From a bacterium (GTDB lineage Bacteria; UBA8248): a DNA stretch of 58,382 nt. The position numbers and the translations under genes were made by a program. Positions 44,242 through 52,790 of this stretch are shown piece after piece (position 1 is the first letter of the stretch; every line of letters starts with the position of its first letter). Location of the stretch: positions 1 through 58,382 of the forward strand of contig JAVEPB010000245.1 of assembly GCA_030922375.1 (NCBI GenBank), given 5' to 3'. The notes below the pieces were generated by a model. That model had not been told where the DNA came from. It did no database searches and saw only the letters and a program-made list of their open reading frames with translations.

Positions 44242-44487
44242 ATGAAGTCTCCCTTGGTGGCCTGAAAACGCCGGGGGCCGGGCGCTCCCGGATATTTGGC
44301 CCAGCGTGAGTGAACGAATAAACGACGAAAAATGCTTGGCTTTCCCTTTAGTTTACGACAGCCGGAGGGGCGGAGCCAATCGCGGCGGGAGAAAAGACGG
44401 TACACGGGGTTTCATGGAACCCGCCCATGAGACGGATTAAGAAAACCCGAAAACCAATCATTTTTTGCATAAAATTAATTTTTTTTG

Positions 44488-44517
44488 TTGACGCCTCTCC
44501 CCCCTGAAGCGTAGATT
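44488..44517 (+). promoter_or_regulatory. sigma70-type promoter for the YVTN/heptad protein
   Basis: TTGACG at 44488-44493, an 18-base spacer and TAGATT at 44512-44517. It is preceded by an A/T-rich UP-like stretch (44455-44487). It would give a leader of about 220 bases before ATG 44748. Confidence 0.6.
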
Positions 44518-44747
44518 AGCCAAATTAAGATTAGTGGATACATTAAATTTTGTATCGTTATTCAAGGCGAAAAGGCGCGAAGGACGGCCCCGATGAATCG
44601 GGGGATGTCATGGCCGGAGAATTTCGGGCAGTTGGCCATGCCCGCCCCGTGCCCTTGCTTCCGGGAGGTGTATTACGCAAACCCGCGAATCCCATTTCAG
44701 GACATTCGAACTATTGCAATTTCTTTAGATAGAGGGGAGGAGTCGCA
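44518..44747 (+). other. structured 5' leader of the YVTN/heptad gene
   Basis: Two stable hairpins: CCCCGA-TGAA-TCGGGG (44588-44603) and CATGGCC (44609-44615) / GGCCATG (44634-44640). A strong Shine-Dalgarno GAGGGGAGGAG is at 44732-44742. I recognise no riboswitch class. A 60-codon frame at 44550-44732 overlaps the hairpins and is not supported as a gene. The remainder of the 44242-44747 gap shows nothing else. Confidence 0.45.
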
Positions 44748-46487
44748 ATGCTCAAATGATTTTTCGGCTTCACGGCAGCCGCTCTATTCGCTCTGGTGCT
44801 TCTCGCGCCGGCGGCGCAGGCGGACCCACTTGGCGTCATCCCCAACTACACCGGGAACACCGTCACCATCGTGGACGACGCGGACGGATCGGTGTCCACC
44901 ATCACCGGGCTCAGCCGCCCCCTCGGGGTGGGTCTCAGCCCCGACGGCTCGACCGCATACGTCACAAGCTATAATTCGAGTGGCAGCCTCTATGTGATCG
45001 ATGTGGCCACGGCAACCGTGACGGCCACCATCCCGGTCGGAAGCCGTCCGTGGAGCGCGGCCGTGAGCCCGGACGGGAGCACCGTCTACGTTTCGAATCG
45101 ATCGGGCGCTTCCGTCTCGGTCATCGACGCAGCGACGAACGCCGTGACGGCGACCATCACCGGAGTCAGCTCGGCGGCAAATCTCGCCGTCACCCCGGAC
45201 GGCGCGCGGGTGTACGTGGCGGGATCCGGAAGAACATACGTTATCGACGCGGCGACGAACGGCGTGACCACGATTAACACCGGAGGGGGCACACAGTTCG
45301 GCGTCGTGACCAGCCCGGACGGATCGCGGGTGTACGCTTTTGACAATAGCTATAGGAGGATATATGTCATCGACGCCGCCACGAACGGCGTTGTGGCGAC
45401 GATTAATCTTCCATCCTCAGGTGACTTCAACTACAACCTCGCCTTCAGCCCTGACGGCTCGAGGCTCTACGTTCCGGGCCGGGGCTCGGGGAACGTAAAC
45501 GTCATCGACACGGCGACGAATGCGGTCATCACAAGCTTCAGCACGGGGATTTCACAACCCACGGGTGTCTCGGTCACTCCGGACGGCGGGCATCTTTATA
45601 TCTCGCACTCCAACGGGACGGGCCAGGTTCAGGTCTACGACACTTCCACACTCAACCTCCTGAGCTCCTTCACCGTGGGCTATTATCCCTACGCGATGGG
45701 CCACATGTTCGCCACGGGCGGCTCGCTCGGAGCCTGCCTCGCGAAGGTTGGCGAGCTTCAAAACGCGCTTGACGCGGCCAACGACGCCGAGGCGCAGTGC
45801 CAGGCCGACCTGACCGCGGCGAACCAGACCATCGACAGCCGGGACGCCCAGATCGCGCAGCTTCAGAGCGATCTCACCGCGGCGAACAACACCATCGCCG
45901 CCCGGGACGCCACCATCGCCGGTCTTCAGGCCGATCTGGCCGCCGCGAACCTGACCATCGCCGGCCTCGAGAGCGCTCTGGCCGCGGCGAACCAGACCAT
46001 CGCCAACCAGGCCGCCCAGATCACGCAGCTTGAGAGCGACCTCGACGCGGCGAACCAGACCATCGCCGACCGGGATGCCCAGATTGCTCAGCTGCAGGCC
46101 GACCTGGCCGCGGCGAACCAGACCATCGCGGACCGGGATGCCGAGATCGCGCAGCTTGAGGCCGACCTGGCCGCGGCGAACCAGACCATCGCCGACCGCG
46201 ATTCGACCATCAACTCGCTGGTTCTTTACATCTTCCATGAGGACGCCGACGCCGACGCGGCCGAGGCGGCCCGCGCTCTGGCCCGTGCGGCCATCGATGG
46301 TAGTTCGAACGCCAAGAATGCCGCCAAGGCGGAGAAAGAATACGCCAAGGGGCTCCGGGATCTTGATAAGGGTAAGTTCAAGAAGGCCATCAAGCGCTTC
46401 GGCAAGGCTTATAAGAAGGCGACCCATCAGCCCCGTCGCGGCGATGACGATGACGACGATGACGACGACGACGACGATGACGATTAA
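44748..46487 (+). CDS. secreted YVTN beta-propeller with 21-heptad coiled coil and poly-Asp tail (TGA at codon 4)
   Basis: Best start ATG 44748, directly after GAGGGGAGGAG. The N-terminus reads M-L-K-(TGA)-F-F-G-F-T-A-A-A-L-F-A-L-V and ends in APAAQA, a good signal peptide if the TGA at 44757-44759 were Trp (TGG). Without readthrough the next in-frame start is GTG 44796, which would lose most of the signal. Seven YVTN-type blades follow with six SPDG/TPDG turns, then exact heptads (AAANQTI ADRDAQI AQLQADL as 21-residue blocks), a Lys-rich helical stretch (GKFKKAIKRFGKAYKKA) and 14 Asp at the end. The body is intact. It has the same architecture as the gene at 34244-37715. Function unknown; probably exported. 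Confidence 0.75.
45810..46232 (+). repeat. 21-residue (63-base) tandem repeats encoding 21 heptads
   Basis: Ile/Leu occurs every seventh residue from the Leu codon at 45810 to the Ile codon ending 46232 (140 residues apart, exactly 20 x 7). The supra-repeat is three heptads: AAANQTI, ADRDAQI, AQLQADL and close variants. Confidence 0.9.
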
Positions 46488-46555
46488 TAAAAAGCTATAC
46501 TGAAGGGCAAGAAAGACGATTAACGGGCGCTGAGCCTGTGAAGTCACTTCCGCAC

Positions 46556-46588
46556 CCCCCGGGGCCTCGTGGCTCCGGGGGTTTTTTT
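46556..46588 (+). terminator. strong rho-independent terminator
   Basis: CCCCCGGGGCC (46556-46566), loop TCGT, GGCTCCGGGGG (46571-46581) with one G-U pair, then seven T (46582-46588). It ends the YVTN/heptad transcript. Confidence 0.93.
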
Positions 46589-46655
46589 GCGCCCGCGCGG
46601 GGGCGGGAGGCTATTTCGAGGCCGGGTCGATTCGGGTATCGGGCCGCTTGAAAGA

Positions 46656-47399
46656 TCATTCCCCGTCCCCCGCCAGGAGGTCTCCCCGGTAGGCCTCGAT
46701 TGGCTGGGGTGGAAGGTGAAACTTCCTGACCTTTGAATGACTCAGCCCCATCGCGGCGAGAGACTCCGCCGTCTTGACGGCGGCGACGACGGGGTCGATC
46801 ACGGGCACCCCCGAGGCCGCCGTCAGCTCGCGGTCGTAGTCGCAAAGGCCCGCGCAGGCGAGAATGATGACCTCGGCCTGATCCTCTTCGACAATTTTCC
46901 TGACCCGGGCGTTGAGGTCCCTTAGCGTGCGCTCCCGGTCGGTGGCCGCCTCCTCGACGTTGATGTTGATGGCGCGGACGGAGGCGCATTTGGCCTCGAA
47001 TCCGTAGAGGCGGACCAGGTCCTGCTGGTAGGGGATGAACTGCTCGAGCATGGTCAGGGTCGAGAAGCGGTGCCCCAGCAGGCAGGCCATCGCCATGCTG
47101 GCTTCCGAGATCGAGCACACCGGAGTTTCGAGAATCTCCTTCAAGGCGTAAACGCCCACGTTGCCGAAACCGGCGAGGACGACGGCGTCCGGCTCCTCGG
47201 CGTGGACGCATTCGCGGACGGCCTCGATCATATGGGGAGCGCTCATGTAGTCCCCGTAGGCGCAGTCGATGTTCCGGGTGCCCCCCGGCGAAGTCAGCTC
47301 GATGAACTCGGTGGAGGGAAGCGCGCAGCGCCGGGCCGAGCGCATGATTACCCCGGTCACTATCTCGGAAGTGTTCGGATTGGCCACCAGAATTTTCAT
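46656..47399 (-). CDS. aspartate/glutamate racemase-like (hydantoin racemase family) protein lacking the first catalytic Cys
   Basis: 247 aa from ATG 47399 (AGAGG 8-9 bases upstream; the longer frame to 47492 has no site). It opens MKILVANPNTSEIVTGVI, typical of the hydantoin/Asp-Glu racemase family. The second catalytic Cys is present in ILACAGLCDYD near 186. The first is replaced by Gly in VVLAGFGNVGVYAL near 79, where the family normally has ACF. It may be a one-base enzyme such as a decarboxylase or maleate isomerase relative, or be inactive as a racemase. It is convergent with the heptad gene. Confidence 0.85.
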   Translation of the reverse strand: MKILVANPNTSEIVTGVIMRSARRCALPSTEFIELTSPGGTRNIDCAYGDYMSAPHMIEAVRECVHAEEPDAVVLAGFGNVGVYALKEILETPVCSISEASMAMACLLGHRFSTLTMLEQFIPYQQDLVRLYGFEAKCASVRAININVEEAATDRERTLRDLNARVRKIVEEDQAEVIILACAGLCDYDRELTAASGVPVIDPVVAAVKTAESLAAMGLSHSKVRKFHLPPQPIEAYRGDLLAGDGE

Positions 47400-47695
47400 G
47401 AGATTTTCCTCTCGTAATGGTTTTTCCTTTGAAATGGGATTAATAGACGGAGTCCCGTCCGGCCCGCGGCGTGTGAACGATATTCGCATCATAGGCGATT
47501 GCGGTTCATGGCGTCGTCCTCTCTGGTGTCAGCCGCCCCGGCGGGGGGCTCGACTCTGGTTTACTCGCTCAGGCTCGTTTTCCGGGGGTGCGGACATTAA
47601 GTTTCCCTCAATTTTCCCTATACTATGGCTTCAGGGATTCAACCAAAACCGAAAGGCCGAGTTTTCCGGGAGAGCCCCGGCTGGGAGGAACGGGA

Positions 47696-48667
47696 ATGAA
47701 AGCGGTTCGCGTGCACCGGTGGGGCCTTTCGGAGCCCATGCGGGTGGATGAGGTGGAGGACCCCTCGCCCGGGCCCGGGGAGATTCTCGTCAAGGCCGCC
47801 GCCGCCGGGGTGAATCCGGTGGACCTCATCATCCGCCTTGGCGAGAGGGCCCACCAGCGGGACTCGGACCTTCCCTATATTCCGGGGCACAACACGGCGG
47901 GCGAGGTCGCCGCCCTCGGCGAGGGGGTGGCGGGTTTCCGCGTGGGCCAGCGGGTGTTCGGCCTGGCCTTTGAAAGCTACGCCGGCCTCGTCCGGCTCAA
48001 GGCGGGATACGCCGCCGAGCTTCCCGAAACCTACAGCTACGAGGAGGGGGCGGGAATCACCTCGCCGTATTTCACGGCCTGGAACGCCCTGGTGTTCAAG
48101 GCGGGGGTGGGGCCGGGCGAGAGCGTCCTCGTACACGGCGGGGCCGGCGGCGTCGGCATGGCCGCGATCCAGCTGGCGAAGAAGCTGGGGTGCCGCGTCT
48201 TCAGCACGGTGAGTTCCGACGAAAAGGCGGCGTTTTGCCGGAGCCTGGGCGCCGACGAAACGATCAACTACCGGGAGGAGAATTTTCCGGAGCGCTGCCT
48301 GGAGTTCACCGGCGGCCGGGGGGTGGATGTCGTCGTGGACGTTTCGGCCGCCGATAACTTCGACAAGGACCTCGACGCCATCGGGGTTTGCGGGCGCATC
48401 GTCGTGCTGGGGGTCGGCATTGGGAAAAGCCCGCGGGCGGAGTTTCGTGTCCCGGCGCTGATGGGCAAGGATGCCGTCGTGCACGGGATGGTGTTCGCCA
48501 ACCTGTTTCAGAGGGTGCCGGAGCTGATCCGGCGCTTTGTCCCATTGCTGCGCGAGGGGAATTTTAGAATCAACGTGGACCGCGTTTTTTCGATGGCGGA
48601 GGCGAACGAGGCGCACGAAGCGGTTCGGGGCGGACAGGTGCTCGGAAAAGTGATCTTGACGATTTAG
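47696..48667 (+). CDS. NADPH:quinone reductase-like MDR family oxidoreductase
   Basis: 323 aa from ATG 47696 (GGGAGGA upstream; an earlier frame start at 47588 lacks a site). It opens MKAVRVHRWGLSEPMRVDEV, with the nucleotide motif VHGGAGGVGMAAIQLAKKLG near residue 145. It lacks the structural-zinc cysteines, so it belongs to the zinc-free quinone reductase/crotonyl reductase branch and uses NADPH. It is followed after 81 bases by an M24 gene on the same strand. Confidence 0.9.
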   Translation: MKAVRVHRWGLSEPMRVDEVEDPSPGPGEILVKAAAAGVNPVDLIIRLGERAHQRDSDLPYIPGHNTAGEVAALGEGVAGFRVGQRVFGLAFESYAGLVRLKAGYAAELPETYSYEEGAGITSPYFTAWNALVFKAGVGPGESVLVHGGAGGVGMAAIQLAKKLGCRVFSTVSSDEKAAFCRSLGADETINYREENFPERCLEFTGGRGVDVVVDVSAADNFDKDLDAIGVCGRIVVLGVGIGKSPRAEFRVPALMGKDAVVHGMVFANLFQRVPELIRRFVPLLREGNFRINVDRVFSMAEANEAHEAVRGGQVLGKVILTI

Positions 48668-48748
48668 GGCGGCCTATCTAATTCGGCGTGGCTGTCGCCA
48701 CCGCCTGTGGAATACGGCGCGGCCATGCAAAAAAGGGGAGGGGAAACG

Positions 48749-49948
48749 ATGACAAAGGGACTTATGGGCGTGGACTGGGAGGAGCGGATCGATTTTCCGC
48801 GCATGAGGCGCGAGCGCCTTCAAAAGGCGAAAGACGCGCTGGCCGCCTCGGATGTCGATGTGCTCTTCGTTTTCGCCACCGAGGACTCACGCTATCTGAC
48901 CAGCGCGCGGAGCCACCTCGGCCCGACCTACTCGAACAAGCTCACGACGGTGCTGGCGGAGGGCCACGAGCCCATCCTCTTCACGATGGACGACGAGTAT
49001 TGCCGCGAGTCGATGACCTGGATGGACGCCGCGCAGATTCAGGAGCGGGCGATACTGAACGAGCCCGCGGGGGTGCGGAAATGGGTGGACCTGCTGACAG
49101 GGCTCATCGGCGGCCTCGACGGTAAAACCGTGGGCGTGGACGTGTGGGACCCGTTCCTGGAGGAGTGCCTCAAGGAGGCGCTGCCCAAGACCCGGTTCGT
49201 CAACGGCTATGCGGTGCTCAGCAAGGCGAAGATCATCAAGACCGAGGACGAGATCGCCTGCCTGAAGGTCGCCACCGTCATCACCGAGGCCGCCATGGAC
49301 GCCGCCCAGGATTTCCTCAAGCCCGGCGTGCGCGAGTGCGAGGTGCTCGCGGCGGCCTGGCACAAGATGACCGCCATGGGAAGCGAGTGGACCCAGTGCG
49401 CGAACATCGTCTGCTCGGGTCCCTACACCGCCCCCTACCGCCGCTTCACCTCCGATCGGTATATCCGCCGGGGCGATCCCGTCATCATCGACATCGGGGG
49501 CTGCTTCAACGGCTACTGGGGCGATTTCACGCGCACCGTCATCTGCGGCGACATCAGGCCGACGAGCGAGCAGATCGAGTGGCACATGAAGAGCTACAAC
49601 TCGGTCTGGAACGCCTGCGCCGCCGCCCGGCCCGGCAACACCACCCTCGATGTCTATCAGGCCGCGGAGCCCTACGTACTGAACAGCCTGGGCCACGGCT
49701 CGGGGACGAACCCCTGGGAGCCTCCCTTCTTCAGCCGGACGGTCTACGACGCCCCCAAGCCCCTCGAGGCGGGGATGACCTTCAACCTCGAACCCTACGC
49801 GGGCAAGAGAGGCGTCGGCGGGTTCCGGCTCGAAAACAACCTCGTCGTCACCGAGGACGGCCCGGACGTCTACACCCCCTATCCCTACGACGAAAGACTC
49901 GTCACCGACGTTCACCCGATGGACACCTCGACGGGCCGGACGCGGTAG
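48749..49948 (+). CDS. M24 family metallohydrolase (second copy)
   Basis: 399 aa from ATG 48749, chosen for GGGGAGGGG 5 bases upstream. The creatinase N-terminal domain is followed by the catalytic domain with all five metal ligands: Asp248 (IIDIGG), Asp259 (GDFTRT), His316 (LGHGSGTNP), Glu348 (FNLEPYAG) and Glu362 (RLENNLVV). It is closer to the copy at 56167 than to the one at 1140, sharing the DWE-RI-F-RMR-ERL opening. It may be an Xaa-Pro peptidase, creatinase or ectoine-hydrolase relative. It is followed closely by a C-C-type hydrolase. Confidence 0.9.
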   Translation: MTKGLMGVDWEERIDFPRMRRERLQKAKDALAASDVDVLFVFATEDSRYLTSARSHLGPTYSNKLTTVLAEGHEPILFTMDDEYCRESMTWMDAAQIQERAILNEPAGVRKWVDLLTGLIGGLDGKTVGVDVWDPFLEECLKEALPKTRFVNGYAVLSKAKIIKTEDEIACLKVATVITEAAMDAAQDFLKPGVRECEVLAAAWHKMTAMGSEWTQCANIVCSGPYTAPYRRFTSDRYIRRGDPVIIDIGGCFNGYWGDFTRTVICGDIRPTSEQIEWHMKSYNSVWNACAAARPGNTTLDVYQAAEPYVLNSLGHGSGTNPWEPPFFSRTVYDAPKPLEAGMTFNLEPYAGKRGVGGFRLENNLVVTEDGPDVYTPYPYDERLVTDVHPMDTSTGRTR

Positions 49949-49997
49949 CGGCCGGCGCACCGGCGAAAACGCGGTTATAAAGAAAGGAGCGGCGCAA

Positions 49998-51176
49998 ATG
50001 GTCGTCAAGGCAATACGAAAAAAATCGTGGTTCGCCTATTTTCCCGGGGACTACAGGTGGTCCTTCAACATCATCGCCGCCATGGCCGGCGCATCCTCGG
50101 GCGCGTCGGACATCGGTGAGATCGACCAGATCTGCCGCCGCCTCGCCCGGCGGGTCGGCGACGATGCGCTCTGGTTCCGGGAATGGCGCCGCGTGGCGGA
50201 CCGTCTCCGCAAGAGCGGGCTGGCCGAGGAGCGCAGGGGCCACACCCTTTCGGCCGCCGCCTCCCACCGGCGCGCCTCGAACTACTACCAGATGGCCGAC
50301 CGTTTCCGCTTTCCCAAGGACAAGGCGGCGCTCGGGGCCTACCGCCTCTCCATCGACTGCTTCAAGCGCTTTGCTCGGCTGACCGAGCGGCCCCTGATCG
50401 AGCCGGTGGACATTCCCTTCGAGGGTGGAAAAAAACTCGCCGCCTATTTCGTATCCGCCGAGAACACGCGGAAGGCGAAGCCGCCATCTATTGTGCTCTA
50501 CAACGGTTTCGACGGTACCAAGGAGATGAGCCTGAACTGGGCGGCGGACGCCTTCACCCGGCGCGGGATGAACTGCCTCATCGTGGACAGCCCGGGCGTC
50601 GGGGAGTCCATCCGCTTCAGGAAAATTCACCTGCGCCACGACTACGAGGTCGCGGGCGCGGCCGCGCTGGACTATCTCGAAAAGCGAAAGGACGCGAACG
50701 CCCGGCGCGCCGCCATCGTCGCGCCGAGCCTGGGGGGTTACTACGCGCCGAGGACGTCCAGCATGGAGCCCCGCTTCAAGGCCTGCGTCGCCTGGGGGGC
50801 GATCTGGGATTATCACGCCACCTGGAGCCGGCGCATCAAGGCCGCCTTCCAGTCTCAGCTTCCGGTACCCGGGCATCATCTCACCTGGAGCTTCAACGTG
50901 AAGACGCTCGAGGAAGCGCTCGAGAAACTAGAGGGCTTCCGACTCGACGGGGTGGTGCAGAAAATGAAATGCCCGTTTCTCCTCGTCCATGGAGTCGACG
51001 ATCAGCAGATACCCATGAAGGACGCGCGCGCGCTGTTCCGGGCCGTGGGCTCGAAGGACAAGACGATGAAGGTCTTCACCGGCCCCGACGGAGGCGCGCA
51101 GCACTGCCACATCGATTACATCTCCCCCGTGGTTCATTACATGGGGGACTGGCTCAAGGAAAAGCTCGGGGCCTGA
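49998..51176 (+). CDS. alpha/beta hydrolase related to 2,6-dihydroxypseudooxynicotine hydrolase/FrsA
   Basis: 392 aa. A helical N-terminal domain of about 130 residues precedes the hydrolase fold. The nucleophile elbow is VAPSLGGYYAPR (Ser near 246; the first elbow Gly is Ala), the acid is in HGVDDQQIP and the His is in AQHCHIDY. The N-terminal helical cap and the GGYYAPR run match the DHPON hydrolase branch, which cleaves a C-C bond of a diketone. GGAG lies 8 bases before ATG 49998. It lies 49 bases after the M24 gene, so co-transcription is likely. The exact substrate is not predictable. Confidence 0.82.
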   Translation: MVVKAIRKKSWFAYFPGDYRWSFNIIAAMAGASSGASDIGEIDQICRRLARRVGDDALWFREWRRVADRLRKSGLAEERRGHTLSAAASHRRASNYYQMADRFRFPKDKAALGAYRLSIDCFKRFARLTERPLIEPVDIPFEGGKKLAAYFVSAENTRKAKPPSIVLYNGFDGTKEMSLNWAADAFTRRGMNCLIVDSPGVGESIRFRKIHLRHDYEVAGAAALDYLEKRKDANARRAAIVAPSLGGYYAPRTSSMEPRFKACVAWGAIWDYHATWSRRIKAAFQSQLPVPGHHLTWSFNVKTLEEALEKLEGFRLDGVVQKMKCPFLLVHGVDDQQIPMKDARALFRAVGSKDKTMKVFTGPDGGAQHCHIDYISPVVHYMGDWLKEKLGA

Positions 51177-51280
51177 TCGGTTTTTTGCCCCGATGAAGGG
51201 TGATGAGAAATATTTTCATCGAGGTATTCATTGAACAGGGACCCTGAATTCGGCTGGATTTTTTTGGGAGGAGGTCGGAG

Positions 51281-52585
51281 ATGACATACGAATCGAGCGC
51301 GGGGCTGGCTCCGGGGCGCGGCAAGCCCGGCAAGGAAATGCGCAAGGCACAGGGAAAAGGCTTCAAGCTGCTCGGCCACTGCGACTTCGGAGGGCCGCAC
51401 ATGGGCGATGTGATGCAGATCCTTTTAAAGGATCACTATCTCCTCTGCGGCCATATCGGGCTCTCCCGCGCCGGCGTCAGCGTCCTCGACGTTTCCGACT
51501 CCCGGAACCCCCGCGTGGTGAATCAGATTCCCGCTCCCCCCAACACCCACAACACCAAGCTCCAGATCTCGGGCGACATCATGATCGTCAACAACGAAAA
51601 ACACGGCCTCGGGGTACCGACCAAGGCCGGGATCGACATTTACGATATCTCTCATCTCCCCGATCTGCGCCTCATCTCTTTTTTTAACGTCGGTGGCACC
51701 GGATGCCACCGGATGTGGTTCATCGACGGGCGCTACGCCTTCCTTCCCGGCGATGACGAGGGATACTGCGACCAGTTCCTCCGGATCGTCGATCTATCGG
51801 ACCCCTCCCGGCCCGAGGAGGCGGGGCGCTGGTGGGTGCCCGGCATGCGAGATGGCGAAGAGCGCGAGTGGCGCCACATGCACACCCACAAAAAAGACAG
51901 GCGGGGCCAGTACGTCGAGACCGAGGGCATCCCCCCCGGCGTCCAGCCCAAGCGGGTGGCCCTTCACACGCCTTACGCCTTCGGCGACCGACTCTACAAC
52001 GCCTGGTGGGATTCGGGGTTCATCATCCTCGACATCTCGGACATCTCGAACCCGAAATTCATCAGCAATCTCGAACTCCCCCCGGAGGAGAGCGCCTCGA
52101 CCCACTCGGTCCTCGTCCTTCCGGAGCGGAAGCTCTGCGTCGTCGTGGACGAGTTCGTCGCCTACGATTGCGAGGACATGCGCAAGCAGATACGGGTGGT
52201 CGATATCGCCGACGAGCGAAACCCGAAGGTGCTCTCGATGCTGCCCGTCCCCGAGGGGGATTTCGAGGAGAGGGGCGGGCGCTTCGGCCCCCACAACCTC
52301 CACGAAAACCGGCCGGGCTCGCTCATCGATCAGGACCACGTCTATCAGTGCTACTTCAACGGCGGCCTTCGCGTCTACGACATCAAGGACCCGCACAACC
52401 CCAAGGAGACCGCCCACTACGTCCCCGCCACCCCGAACCGCTCGCCCGTCCACATCGCGATGGGGGTTCACGAGTACGAGGTGGTCCAGACCCAGGTGGA
52501 CGACATTTATGTCGCGGCCGACGGACGCGTCTTCCTGAGCGAGCGCCTCGGAGGCGGGGTGTGGATACTGGAGAAGGAGTTTTAG
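51281..52585 (+). CDS. LVIVD-repeat beta-propeller protein
   Basis: 434 aa with repeated LVIVD-type blades: VSVLDVSDSRNPRVVNQI, IDIYDISHLPDLRLISFF, FIILDISDISNPKFISNL, IRVVDIADERNPKVLSML and LRVYDIKDPHNPKETAHY. There is no signal peptide. GGAGGAGG is just before ATG 51281. LVIVD proteins are often surface or structural, but this one looks cytoplasmic and follows metabolic genes. Several His, Asp and Glu clusters (HMHTHKKD; GPHNLHENRPG) could bind metal. Role unknown. Confidence 0.85.
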   Translation: MTYESSAGLAPGRGKPGKEMRKAQGKGFKLLGHCDFGGPHMGDVMQILLKDHYLLCGHIGLSRAGVSVLDVSDSRNPRVVNQIPAPPNTHNTKLQISGDIMIVNNEKHGLGVPTKAGIDIYDISHLPDLRLISFFNVGGTGCHRMWFIDGRYAFLPGDDEGYCDQFLRIVDLSDPSRPEEAGRWWVPGMRDGEEREWRHMHTHKKDRRGQYVETEGIPPGVQPKRVALHTPYAFGDRLYNAWWDSGFIILDISDISNPKFISNLELPPEESASTHSVLVLPERKLCVVVDEFVAYDCEDMRKQIRVVDIADERNPKVLSMLPVPEGDFEERGGRFGPHNLHENRPGSLIDQDHVYQCYFNGGLRVYDIKDPHNPKETAHYVPATPNRSPVHIAMGVHEYEVVQTQVDDIYVAADGRVFLSERLGGGVWILEKEF

Positions 52586-52790
52586 GCGGAAATTTTCCGG
52601 GAAACGGCCTGGACGTTTTCCGTGAAAATCGGAGTTTTTATGTTTGTTCGAATATCCGGACAGGGCGGGATTCACCACCCACACGATATTAATTGCGTAT
52701 TAAGCTATAAGTATTTCGAACGGGAGGAATTTCGAGGGATTGAATCGCCCCTGGGCAGCGATGTGAATTTGCGATTGAAAAAAACAAATC

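Noticed and set aside
42808..44265. 485-codon plus-strand frame
   Set aside because: Antisense shadow of the ThDP enzyme, which has its catalytic Glu and ThDP motif on the other strand.
44550..44732. 60-codon frame in the leader of the YVTN/heptad gene
   Set aside because: It overlaps two stable hairpins, has no good Shine-Dalgarno and an unremarkable translation.
44757..44759. Second selenocysteine codon
   Set aside because: It lies in a signal peptide with no conserved Cys at that place. The hairpin that follows (CGGCT...AGCCG) starts too close to the TGA and lacks a G at the start of its loop.
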